Below are positions 46,050 to 56,557 of a DNA stretch of 64,000 bases, piece by piece (positions within the stretch are counted from its first letter, which is position 1; each line of letters opens with the position of its first letter). The stretch is from Diphasiastrum complanatum (Eukaryota; Streptophyta; Lycopodiopsida; Lycopodiales; Lycopodiaceae). Under the pieces are notes generated by a model that was given only the letters and a program-made list of their open reading frames with translations, ran no database searches and was not told the DNA's origin. Where the stretch lies: assembly GCA_029204225.1 (NCBI GenBank), contig CM055107.1, positions 5,588,900-5,652,899 on the forward strand. Direction: 5' to 3'. A program made the translations under genes and the position numbers.

Positions 46050-46521
46050 ACAACAACTCCATGTATTGGGACTTTCCAAATATAAGAAATACAAGCACTC
46101 CTGTTGGGACAAAAAATAAGATAGATTGTTGGCTATCACAACTCTCGCTCTACAATGAGATCTTAAAGTGTATCTAGATAACTCTAAACATGAAGACAAT
46201 GTTGGAATCCAATGCTCAGCCTCAAATCCATTCAATAATGAACATCCTGAAAAACCAGCAACATAAGGCTCAAATTTTTGAGCAGAGGATCGAAAAATTC
46301 AAGATCGAATTTTTCTAGAATTCTTTGATACCGAATCAACTCAAAAGATTCTATATTTTACGAGTCAGTGTTTTTCAAGTTAATGCACATTTTTTGATAC
46401 TTTGCGTTGACAGTCTGCCCACTTTGTGCATGCATTAACTGTAATCAGGTTGTTGTAATAACTGCAACAAAAGGTAGTTGTAGATATTTTGTAGGATATT
46501 AATCTTAGAAACTTTATCAAT
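46050..46521 (+). repeat. copia LTR head with flank, copy 2
   Basis: The first 275 bases match 43844-44117. The LTR proper probably begins TGTTGGAATCC at 46200 and continues with TTTGCGTTGACAGTCTG and a GTTGTAATAACTG stretch, as in the relic at 14.3-15.1 kb. It breaks into gypsy protease sequence at about 46522. Confidence 0.65.
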
Positions 46522-46755
46522 GTGTGAAACCAAAAGGTGTAGTTGTTGATATCTCTGTAAAGATAGCAGGCATGCAGTTTGTGATTACTTTTGTAGTCAG
46601 GGATATACCTGAATCTCCATCTGCATACCGTGTTTTACTGGGAAGACCATGGTTAAGAACTGCGCAAGTGGTACACAACTGGGGTACGGGAAAACTCACC
46701 ATCGAGAACAGATCCAACCACATGGGCAATGAAACCTATTGCACCCAAAGCTGAT
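46522..46755 (+). pseudogene. gypsy protease fragment
   Basis: Encodes KPKGVVVDISVKIAGMQFVI and RVLLGRPWLRTAQVVHNWG, the C-terminal half of a gypsy aspartic protease, closely matching 31220-31420. The active-site half is missing. Bounded by copia LTR on the left and copia gag (minus) on the right. Confidence 0.8.
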
Positions 46756-46778
46756 GACGTATCATATACAACAGATCA

Positions 46779-48575
46779 CTAGTTCTCCTTGGATGGATTG
46801 GTCTTCTTTTTGTAGCATCTTGAGAAAAAATATCCTCCCTTGCCACAAAGGTTGCACTCAGGATCCTTTTTTTCCTTCAATAGGATGCCACCTATTGATG
46901 CCATGTGAATAAAAAATTGTAATATGATTCTACAAATGTAATTTGTGACTTTCAAGAGACTAGATTTGAACATCTTCAGCAATCTAGAATGATCTACAAA
47001 AGATCTAGCTCACAAACCTAAGAATCAATCTTCACACTAATGGCTAGTCACTTGGAAACTTTGCTTTGATCACTAAGACAAAAGCACACAATCTTTGAAT
47101 CAAATCACAAAATAAATCAGATCCAATCTCCTATTGGACTCATTAAATACCAATGACTCTTTCTTTTGAAAGTTGAAATGGATATGAAAAAGATTTGACA
47201 CCTAGATTTTCCTTTTCACTTGACTAGTTCTCTCAACACTTGAGATTCTTGAACAAAAGAAGGGTTTTGTTTCAAATACATGAAAATCAAACTTAATCAC
47301 TTCTTTTGGGCTCACTCTTGACCCAAATAATCTCACACTTGAGATTTAGAATGAATTTGATTTGATTTACAAACTATACCACCAATTTTTCACAAAGCTT
47401 AAAAAATTAGACAACTAGAGATTCACAAAGATCTCAACCATGCATGAATACTCAAATATGGAGGACTCCTCATTCTAGACATCCAATGGGATCTCAAATT
47501 GACCCTCACACTCTCACAAAGAAAGTTGAATAGAACTAATTTGAGTTTCATACATACTATGTCAATTTTTGCTCAATAAATTGATTCAATCACCCCTATT
47601 GGATTCCACCAATTACTCTACCTCTTAAGACTTGGAATGAAATTCAAAATCAAAGGTTGTAATTTTTCTCACTAATATATTGTGGTTCAAAGAGCTAATG
47701 CCACTTAGAAAGATTTGATCACCTGGGAAGAGACAAACTCTCCACCAATAACAACACAAAATGAGTTTCTAGATCTTGCCTTCTACAAAGGAAGGAACTC
47801 TTAGAAAATTGGATCTCTCTCTACACATTTGCCATAGACACCTTAATGACTCTTTTCAAACCTTACAATCACTCAAACAAATTGAGTAGGGTTGAACAAT
47901 GTGACTTGGATCTCAATCTCTTTTCTAGAACTCTCAATTTAAGCCAATCTATGTCAAATTCTACAAAAGATTTGCATAGATGCTCTATATGCACTAGAAA
48001 CTCTCAAAGGTTTCACTTGGAGGACAGATCCAAGGATGTTTTCTAGCAAATTGATGCTTATAAACTTGACCCTATCACTCTTGAACAAATCTAGAGTGAT
48101 GGTACAATGGATTACAATCTCTCACCTTGCATATCACTCCTTAATCTATGATTTTTAGCAAAATCTCTCTCAACTTCAACATGCACTCAAAAAATCAGAG
48201 ATGATCAATTAATGCACCTATTTCAAGCTTCAAATTTAATTTCTTGGCTGATCTAATCCAAGAACTAATCAACGGATTAGATTCTCTATAGAAAATGCTT
48301 GATTTTGCACCAAAAATCTCTCAAATTGGGTGTGTGAGTCAAATTGTACAAATTTTTGAATTTTCTCAACCAAAATCGGAGATGTACGGCCTCACACGTG
48401 TGAAAAGGGTTCCTACATCCCACAACAAGTTCTGGACCAAAAATCTTGAGGATAGCTATCAAATCCAACTCGCTACACAAAATTTGAGTAGTTTCCAAAA
48501 AATTGCTAATTTTGGCTTTGATTTGGATTAACCCTATCAATTTCAACAAAACCTCTTGTACTAGGCTCTGATACC
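46779..48575 (-). pseudogene. copia gag knuckle and leader remnant
   Basis: On the minus strand a zinc-knuckle remnant CNLCGKGGYFFSRC lies at about 46850, with His replaced by Tyr, near KKKTNPSKE. From there to 48575 the minus strand is AT-rich leader-like sequence containing a TCACACGTGTGA palindrome (48392-48403) and ending at a primer site at 48564-48575 (GCTCTGATACCA on the plus strand). No gag fold is recognisable between. Confidence 0.55.
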
Positions 48576-49308
48576 ATGTGGAAAAAGTACAAAAAGGACC
48601 AAGAGTGGATCCTAATCTGATCCTCAAGAGGGATTGGATGTTAGATTTACTTGATCTATCAATCTACATAAGATTAAGATCAATCTAGATCAATTCTAGA
48701 CATAAAATCCAAACAAGAACAATCATTTATTGAAGGTAAATGTACTTGCTGGTTTCACACGTGTGAAACCCTGTCAGGATATGGACTCCAACCTGAAAAT
48801 CAAGTACACATTGATAGAACCTCAAAACAATCAAAACAAATGTAGACAAATGGAGAGAATCACTCAAAATTGCTTCCAAAACCAAGATTGGTGTCTCACA
48901 TTAATTATGGCCAAATGTGGCTCTATATATACAATAAGTGAGAGCTCGTGGTACTGATCATCCCTATGATCCCACATGTGTGAAGGTGCTTTGTCATATG
49001 ATGATTCATCATGCAAAACTGACACTTGGACAAAACCTTTTATTTTGAGCACTTTTGGTCCATTTTTCTTCTATATGGAGATCTACTTGGAAATCTTCTA
49101 GAAGTCAAAATTCGCCTACTTCAGCTTATTCCACACATGTGAGCTGTCCTCTACACATGTGATATGACACCTAACCAAAGGATGTGGCTCATGCAATCAA
49201 TAGATTGATGCCATGTGTCATATGTTTAGAAAACTAGTTTTTGGCCTTTTTAGCCACTAGAACTTGAATTAAATCATATGTACAACCTATATGATTATGG
49301 TACATGGT
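48576..49308 (-). repeat. copia LTR, minus orientation, start missing
   Basis: On the minus strand it ends GTACTTTTTCCACA directly before TGGTATCAGAGCC. It is the inverted copy of 53121-53850 with very high identity. It contains the 20-bp palindrome at 48751-48770. The first ~100 bases of the LTR are absent at 49308. Confidence 0.85.
48751..48770. promoter_or_regulatory. 20-bp perfect palindrome with CACGTG core
   Basis: GGTTTCACACGTGTGAAACC is its own reverse complement. The core is a G-box (CACGTG). The inverted partner at 53658-53677 has one changed base (CACATGTG). Confidence 0.7.
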
Positions 49309-49843
49309 AAGATGATCTTGAGGCTCTGCAAGGGTTCTGAAAATTCAGCTTCTGAAAACTCTCGCATACACTAAAAAATGATTATTCCTCCATCAGGAAC
49401 TCTCGCAGAGATTTTCATGGATGCATCTAAGTCAGATCTGGTGACTGTCCAAGTTTCAAGAGCTATCTCCCAAGGGATCTCAAAAAATCATGAGAAAAGT
49501 GCTCTTTCAGAGTGTTTTTAGATGAGATCTTGAGATGTTCTGATTTTTAACTTTTGTAAACTGGTAATCAGCTTCATCCATGCTTGATCTAACTATTAGT
49601 GGTTCTCTGGAAGTTCTGATGAATACTTGGTAGTAGATCCATCAGTCAGTCTGATGATCTGCTTCCTTCTTGATCCTATCTGGATTTGGATCCTTCTTGG
49701 ATTCTAATGGATTTTCCCGATCTTGCCAGATCTGGCTGAATCTGAATGGATCTAGCTTGATTTGGCTTGACCTTCTTAGATCTAGCGGCGATGGTTTAGT
49801 AGAATAGCTTTTCGTAATGTGCCATCTCCAATCTAGATCTATC
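49309..49843. other. no recognisable gene
   Basis: Sequence between the truncated minus LTR and the gypsy integrase tail. I see no domain. It may be the 3' internal part of the gypsy fragment, read on the minus strand. Confidence 0.4.
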
Positions 49844-50050
49844 TTACTGCGATGGCCAGTATTTGTGCAACCGGCTACCGTTGATGGGTGTATCGAATGG
49901 TGTCCCATCTAGCTTTTCCAAATTCACGGCTTCATGATTAAGAATTTCCTTGATCCTATAAAGACCTTCGCTTGTGAATTTTAGTTTTCTCTTGATCGCC
50001 TTGGTTTTATACATCAGGACCAGATCTCCGGAGCGAAGATCCTTCTTCGT
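49844..50050 (-). pseudogene. gypsy integrase C-terminal fragment
   Basis: The minus strand encodes LRSGDLVLMYKTKAIKRKLK, YRIKEILNHEAVNLE and FDTPINGSRLHKYW before a stop, matching 34497-34680. It is joined directly to RNase H-proximal sequence, so the integrase core and most of RNase H are deleted. Confidence 0.8.
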
Positions 50051-51745
50051 TCCAATGTGGATCCGTTGTGAGTTTGTAAATTGGTTGGGCTAACTTCGCA
50101 AAATCAAGAATGAAGGTCCTATGATAGTTAGCATGACCCATGAAAATGTAGACCTCGCGGATCGTCCCCGATGGTGGTAGATCAACAATGATCTTGATCT
50201 TAAATAGATCTGTGGCGATCCCGTGTCTTGACACTATATGGCCGAGAATCAAGCCATGTGCCAGAATTGACATTTTTTTGGATTCAGGGAGATCTGGTAT
50301 TCACGGCATTTTTGTAACACCTTCTCCAAGTTGGATAAGTGTTCTGAATCTAGTCCATGCACGCACAGATCGTCCAAGAAAATCTCCAAATTCTTTTGCA
50401 AATAATCTTTGAATGTCGCCTGCATGACTCGCTGGAAAGTGCTTGGGGCATTGCAAAGTCCGAATGGCATCACTTTATAGGCATAGGTTTTCTATTCCAT
50501 GGCGAATGCTGTTTTGTGCTGGTCCTGGGGGGCTATCTTCACCTAGTTGTAGCCGCTGAAGCCCTCTAGAAAATTGTAGGCTTCGGCGCCAGCTACCCTG
50601 TCGAGGACACTTTCCATAAATGGTAAAGGAAAATGGTCCTTTTTGGTGACTGCATTTAGTGCCTTCAGATTCACACAAATCCGCATTTTGCCGTTCTTCT
50701 TGGATACTATAACTATCGGTGATACCCATTCCGTGTGCTCGATTTCATAGATGAAATCTGCATCCATCAGCTTTTGCAACTCCTCCTTGATCAGCTCAGT
50801 ATAATTCGGGTTGTAGCGGTAATAACGGCTTATCTTGGGGACTGCTCCGCCCACCAAGGGTATGGTGTGTTGGACTACTGTTGGTGGAATGCCCTTCAGG
50901 TCACTATAACTCCATGCAAAACAGTCTTTATGTTCCACCAACAACAATCGTAGTCTCTTGAACTGTGTGGGTGTTAACTGCTCCCCCACATGCACTATCT
51001 TTTCTTCTTCACCTGGCTCGGCAAGGTTCATCGGCTGTGTTTGCGTAGGTCCCTTGAAGACTTGTTCTGCTAGTGCCTGACTTTGATCAAGTTCTCTCTG
51101 GGCTTGCGGCATCATGATTACCACGTCGTCCAAGGTATAGTTCTTGAAAGTCTCAAGCATCTCGTGAACTGGCGCTCGTCGAGATTTCTCTTTCAGCATA
51201 TTGATCTTAGCTCGATTGGTCATTTTTTTATTTTTTGTCACCTGTGTAGAAGATGACGCTGTATTTGTATCCAACTTGATTGACTTCAAGGACTCCAATA
51301 CTTTCTTTTTGCTCTTTTTTGTCATCTTGGTGGATTTGTCCTTGTTATCCTTCATCGGGACTGCCATGACATTCGCCTCATGGTTGCGAATATTGACATC
51401 CACTATAGCTATCGCCTCATCGGGTAGATCACTCCAACGGATCACCTGGTTGTAGCGCTGCTTCAACTGATTCTTCTTATTCGCAGGTGCCTTGGGTGGA
51501 TCAACCCTTGAGACTTTCGCCATAGCAGACTTTTGTGGTGGTTGAGCTGGTACTTTCCTGATTCTGTAACGATCTGGGTCCATGTGGTGTAAGACCTATT
51601 CATCAGTCAGCTCAATCTCTTTATTATAAGTTAGAGCATGTTGCCAAGGGACCAAATCATCATCCACTGGGTTCTCAATAGGTTCCGCTGACAGCCATGC
51701 TACGTTTATCATATTCACTGCAAATGTGATGGGTGTGTCCATAGT
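50051..51745 (-). pseudogene. gypsy RT region with linker, minus strand
   Basis: A 346-codon open stretch (51583-50543) covers the linker (HMDPDRYRIRKVPAQPPQ, YTLDDVVIMMPQAQREL) and the RT N-terminal half (DCFAWSYSDLKGIPP, IVIVSKKNGKMRICVNLKAL). Two in-frame stops follow (near 50543 and 50475), then FGLCNAPSTFQRVMQ and IFLDDLCVHG, where the usual Tyr of YLDD is Phe. After a frame change come HGIATD and REVYIFMGHANYHRTF. The upstream end (51745) begins in the protease-RT linker. It is a cousin of the 28-39.7 kb element but not recently copied from it. Confidence 0.88.
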
Positions 51746-51917
51746 GTAACACTTTGGTTAAGATGTACTAGGTTCTGGATCTGATTCATATTGACAAGTC
51801 CAAGGAAAGGTGTTTCCTTTGTGGAAAGGTGAATGAGGCTTGGAGTCTCATAAGGACTTGCAAGATTTGTCTTCAAGAGTCCATCACAACACATGTCAAA
51901 TATTTTGAAATTTTCAT

Positions 51918-52898
51918 TTGGAAGTACATTGTTTGGTTCAAGATGCAAAGATAGATGTCACTTTCATGAAAGTAACTTGGATTTATTTTATGTCCTTGGA
52001 AAGTATTTTGCTTGGAACTTTAGATAAGTTCAAACTTATTGTTATGATCCAAGAGATATCAATCAAGAATAAGGAGCATCAATCACAAAATGAAAATAGT
52101 TTCATTTATGCTCTCATGTCAACTTATGAAGATCTATTTTGCTTTGAAGGGATTTTTGTATCTCAAAGGTGTCTTAAGGCAATGCTAGTTGAGTGTGATG
52201 CCTTAAAAGGTAGCAAAATATGTTTTCCTTGTAAGCTTACATTAGTTGTGAAGTCAAGGAAATGGAAATATCTTCATAATGTAGGATCTTTTGGTTTCAA
52301 TAAGATCATGAATGATGTGTTCATTCATAAAGATAAAAATTGTATGTTTTCAATCCTAAGGGCAAGTTGTAAACTTCTTATGAGGATAAGTGAAGCATCC
52401 AAAGTGGACACTTATATCCATAAGCAAGTAGTTAGCCTTATTGGGATGGAGATACCTTTTGATTTCAATATTGGAAAAATCATGCCAAGTTGTGGTGATT
52501 TTTGGACTTATGTTTCTAGCATAAGTAATTTTGATAATCATAGGAAGTGCATATTGCATGGTCATAGTTGTTGTGATCATTATGAGACATGGATGTCTCG
52601 GATTTCCATCAAGAAGGAGCACCATGAAGAGGATCTTAAATAATCATCTCAAGGTTCAAGTGTGCCAAGGATTGAGGAGGAGAGACATTCTCAAGTTGTG
52701 ATTCCAAAAAGAAACTCAAGAAACGTGGTTGAATCCATGTGGCTCACATTTCAAGGGAAAGAGGAGCATATCTCATGTGAAGGAGCAAGCCTCAAGGTCA
52801 AGCATCTACATGAAAATTGGAAGGAATCAATTTTGGAGGTGCTAGGATGGTGCAAAGCTCTCAAGCTCATCAAAGAAGCACTATCATGGATATGGTGA
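51918..52898 (+). CDS. unrecognised frame replacing RT/RNase H, copy 3
   Basis: A 241-codon open stretch (to 52643) and, after a stop, a second piece (52662-52898). Conserved points with the copies at 3.0-3.8 and 26.6-27.4 kb are NSFIYALMSTYEDLFCFEGI, KAMLV, ASCKLLMRISEASKVDTYIH and FDFNIGKIM. The second piece has SMWLTFQGKEEHISCEGAS, recalling LWFFFHGKERQV of copy 2 but in a different order. No ATG at the left edge and no known domain. It sits just 5' of an LTR at 53019, in the same relative position as the other copies. Confidence 0.5.
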
Positions 52899-53018
52899 TT
52901 TCAGATCAACATCAAGCTCATTGGCTGATCTTCACACCTTTTGAACCAGCAAAGACCAATTCAGCCCATGGAGTCAAGTTCAAGATCATCATGTTTTCCA
53001 TCAAGCTAGATTTTTTAG

Positions 53019-53850
53019 TGTGAAAAATGCAAAAATAAGCTTGGTAGAGGCCAAAAATCTTGTATATAGATGATTACACATGTGTAGAGCCTGTTCCCAC
53101 GTGTGAAAATAATGTACCTGTCATGTACCATAATCATATAGGTTGTACATATGATTTAATTCAAGTTCTAGTGGCTAAAAAGGCCAAAAACTAGTTTTCT
53201 AGACATATGACACATTGCATCAATCTATTGATTGCATGAGCCACATCCTTTGGTTAGGTGTCATATCACATGTGTAGAGGACAGCTCACATGTGTGGAAT
53301 AAGCTGAAGTAGGCGTATTTTGACTTCTAGAAGATTTCCAAGTAGATCTCCATATAGAAGGAAAATGGACCAAAAGTGCTCAAAATAAAAGGTTTTGTCC
53401 AAGTGTCAGTTTTGCATGATGAATCATCATATGACAAAGCACCTTCACACATGTGGGATCATAGGGATGATCAGTACCACGAGCTCCCACTTATTGTATA
53501 TATAGAGCCACATTTGGCCATAATCAATGTGAGACACCAATCTTGGTTTTGGAAGCAATTTTGAGTGATTCTCTCCATTTGTCTACATTTGTTTTGATTG
53601 TTTTGAGGTTCTATCAATGTGTACTTGATTTTCAGGTTGGAGTCTGTACCCTGACAGGGTTTCACATGTGTGAAACCAGCAAGTACATTTACCTTCAATA
53701 AATGATTGTTCTTGTTTGGATTTTATGTCTAGAATTGATCTAGATTGATCTTAATCTTATGTAGATTGATAGATCAAGTAAATCTAACATCCAATCCCCC
53801 TTGAGGATCAGATTAGGATCCACTCTTGGTCCTTTTGTACTTTTTCCACA
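53019..53850 (+). repeat. copia LTR (832 bp), plus orientation
   Basis: Starts TGTGAAAAATGC after a T-rich stretch and ends GTACTTTTTCCACA. From 53121 on it is the inverted partner of 48576-49308. As 3' LTR of locus 3 it follows the unrecognised frame. It carries several ACACATGTG/CCACGTGTG motifs. Confidence 0.82.
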
Positions 53851-54281
53851 ACTCGATGGTCACCATTGGCATTATGTCCGATGATCGTCAGTCCTTCTCC
53901 CATTGCAACGCCAAAACTTTGATCAAGCCCTTCGTCACCCAAACCGCACCAGAAATCCCCATATAGACTAACAATGGTTACCTGATAGAGGCTATCACAG
54001 AACCCGTCATTCAGACAACTGCGCATTTGTTGAATAACTTTCTGATTATTTCAACATTTCGCAAAGATAGAATCTAGTCTAAGTTGCTGAGTCAGATAGT
54101 GGAATCCTTTTTGGAATTCTCTGGTCCCTTCGTTGTGCCATATGACTGGCATAGCTTCCTTATTCGATAACTAACCAACTCCATCAAACCCAACAACCAT
54201 GAGCGAATCGCAGCAGGCCCCCTATTGTGTAACTTTGCCTGCGCACTGAGACAAAAATGCATGGTTTCCAATGCTCATCCT
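53851..54281 (+). pseudogene. fragment of gypsy 3' accessory frame 1
   Basis: Broken frames include SQIVESFLEFSGPFVVPYDW and an ATG at about 54199 (MSESQQAPYCVTLPAH). Order and style parallel 35380-35560 (FDSFL..., FLIYFRTSYISFLL, MSSTNTYQSPCYTIHRD). Similarity is modest and judged by eye. Confidence 0.35.
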
Positions 54282-54891
54282 TGTTGAAATATTGGAAAAA
54301 TCTATCTAAATGTTGTAAGTAGGGGTTTTAAAAATGCCAAAGATGAATTGAGCTCTTTTGGCTTAGTAAAAACTCATCTTAGAATAAAATATTCAAGGTA
54401 GGTAGAAGTAGAAACTCGAGCTACCATAGGAATTGCCATTTGTACTTTGCATGCCACATTTAATGCATGAAAATACTAGGTGGCACAATTAGACATATTG
54501 AGGTGGCTTGAATAAGTCTAGATAGCTTGAGGTGTGGAGTCATAACTCCAATTCAACTCAAAGTAGGAGGAGAGTCCATGGATCTATATATATGTGATGT
54601 ACTCTCATTGAGAAGATGATGATTTTTGTGTGTAATGCAAATTTGGAGACTAAGCTCTTTGTGCCCTCTATCTCTACTCGAGTTTGTACATTCATATTCT
54701 CTCTCTAGCCGAGTTGAGACATTTATTGTACTTAGTTTCATATTTTGTTGATAGATCTTGCTTGTAACACAATAATATTTCTTGTATGATCAGCTTTCCT
54801 ATTGTCAATCAATGCTAGTTTGATCTTTATGGTATTATTGGGCTTAGGAGATAGTACATGTGTAGGGCATCCCACACGTGTGAATTTTACA
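54282..54891 (+). repeat. copia 5' LTR (610 bp)
   Basis: Starts TGTTGAAATATTGG and ends CACACGTGTGAATTTTACA before TGGTATCAGAGCC (54892-54904). Shares TAGAAACTCGAGCTA and the ACACGTGTGAATT tail with the LTRs at 27738 and 6369. Confidence 0.8.
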
Positions 54892-54904
54892 TGGTATCAG
54901 AGCC
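54892..54904 (+). promoter_or_regulatory. primer-binding site (initiator Met tRNA type)
   Basis: TGGTATCAGAGCC abutting the 5' LTR. Confidence 0.9.
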
Positions 54905-55426
54905 TACCTAGGATTTACAAGCAAATCTAATCAAAAATTTTGCAAATTTGATCAGATTTCAAGCTAGAAATTGTCTAGATTCTACTTCCTAGCAAGTTTG
55001 CAATTTTTTGGTGATTTAGAGCTTCAAACCGCTTTGAATGGTTCAGATAAAGTACTGTACGGATTTTCAGGTGCAGACACGTGTGAAATCCACCCATTTT
55101 CAGTTTGGTGTTTCTCTCTCACCTTAGATCCAAATTGCATGCAATTTGGCCCACTAGAAAGCTAAAAATTGTAGAATCTGATGCAATTTGAATCATGACA
55201 GTTGAATAAGCCAATCAAAAGTTATAGGCTTTTAAATAGGTGTAGGTAGGGTGCCTAGACCTATGGCAAATCTTGAGTACATGTCATTTATTGCCTGAAT
55301 GATCACAAAAATCACCCAAAAGTTGACCAATTTCATATATATGTGATTTAGGCAAAATTTAGAGGATCTAGGCAAATTGTTTCATACAAATAGATTGTAT
55401 TTGAGTCAATTTGACATTTTTGGAGT

Positions 55427-55444
55427 ATTTCACACGTGTGAAAT
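55427..55444. promoter_or_regulatory. 18-bp perfect palindrome with CACGTG core in leader
   Basis: ATTTCACACGTGTGAAAT in the untranslated leader between primer site and gag. Same core as the palindrome at 48751-48770. Confidence 0.6.
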
Positions 55445-55647
55445 TCAGAGAACCATAACTTTTGCCATACTTCATATTTTTTGATGATTCAAATCTTGTT
55501 TTAGAGAGATTGTCAAAACTAGTGAGACCTATCTCACAGTTTTTTGCTTAGTCTTACATAGGATTTGGTTTTGTGCCCTTGATTGGTTTCTATAGTGAGA
55601 AGATAAGCGATTTTTTCATCCATCTTTTTTTATTTCCAACATTCTTT

Positions 55648-56557
55648 ATGGCTTCAATGGATGCCTTTCTATTAGAAGCAAGTGAAAGATTGTCAACCTC
55701 CAATTACTCAATTTGGAAGGTTAGGATGGAATCTGTCTTAATTCTACAAGATGTGATGGATATTGTACTTGGTATTGAAGAAGAACCACAAATTCCTCAA
55801 GAAATTCCAAAGTACAAAACGAGAGCTAGGATGGCTCTACATTATATTGAAATGAATGTCTCAAATGACATCTTAAGAGAAATTGGTGCTTGTACTAATG
55901 CCAAAGATGCTTGGCATACTCTCAAGTCTACCTATGAGGCAAAAAAATACTTCTAGACTTCTAACACTAAGAAACCAATTTTTTCAAAGTGTACAGAGAA
56001 GTGATGAATGTGCTTCAGCTTATGTAATGAGAGTTAGAGACCTCCATAGAGAATTGTCATGCATAGGAGACTCCATCAACCAAAATGAACTTGTTCAAGT
56101 CATACTTAATGGGTTAAAGGAGGAATATGACAACCTTGTTCAGAGTTATGCCATTAAGGAGGAGCTACCAAGTTTGGAAGCACTCCAAAGTGTGCTCATT
56201 TATGAAGAATCAAGACAAGAGTATAAACTCTTGAAAATGGAGAGACTGTCTCTCAACATTGATGGTAAAGCTCTCTTTATCAAAGACAAGCACAAGTCAA
56301 GAAGTAAGAATCAACACCAACCCTCTTCAAGCAAGAACAATCTTATTTCCAAGGAGAAAGGAGAAGAGGATGAGTCCTCTCAAGCTTTCACATCCAAGAA
56401 GAAGAAGAAAAACATCAAGTGTTTCTTTTGTGGCAAGAAGGGGCATTATGCCACCAATTGCTTCAAGAAGAGGAGTCAATTCAAGCAAGCCAACATTTCC
56501 AATGAAGAGAAGGAAGATGCTCATGAAGTGATGGAGAGGGATCTCTTATGGTCTTGA
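55648..56557 (+). pseudogene. copia gag with zinc knuckle, one frameshift
   Basis: Starts at ATG 55648 (MASMDAFLLEASERLSTSNY). A UBN2-type capsid region continues with IWKVRMESVLILQDVMDIVL and KDAWHTLKSTYEAKK. A run of seven A near 55940 marks a frame change, after which TSRLLTLRNQFFQSVQR and the rest of capsid continue. A basic linker and a perfect CX2CX4HX4C knuckle, CFFCGKKGHYATNC, lie near 56420-56462. The frame ends at 56555. Gag forms the particle shell and packages RNA. Only this single frame change stands in the way of a full gag. Confidence 0.88.
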
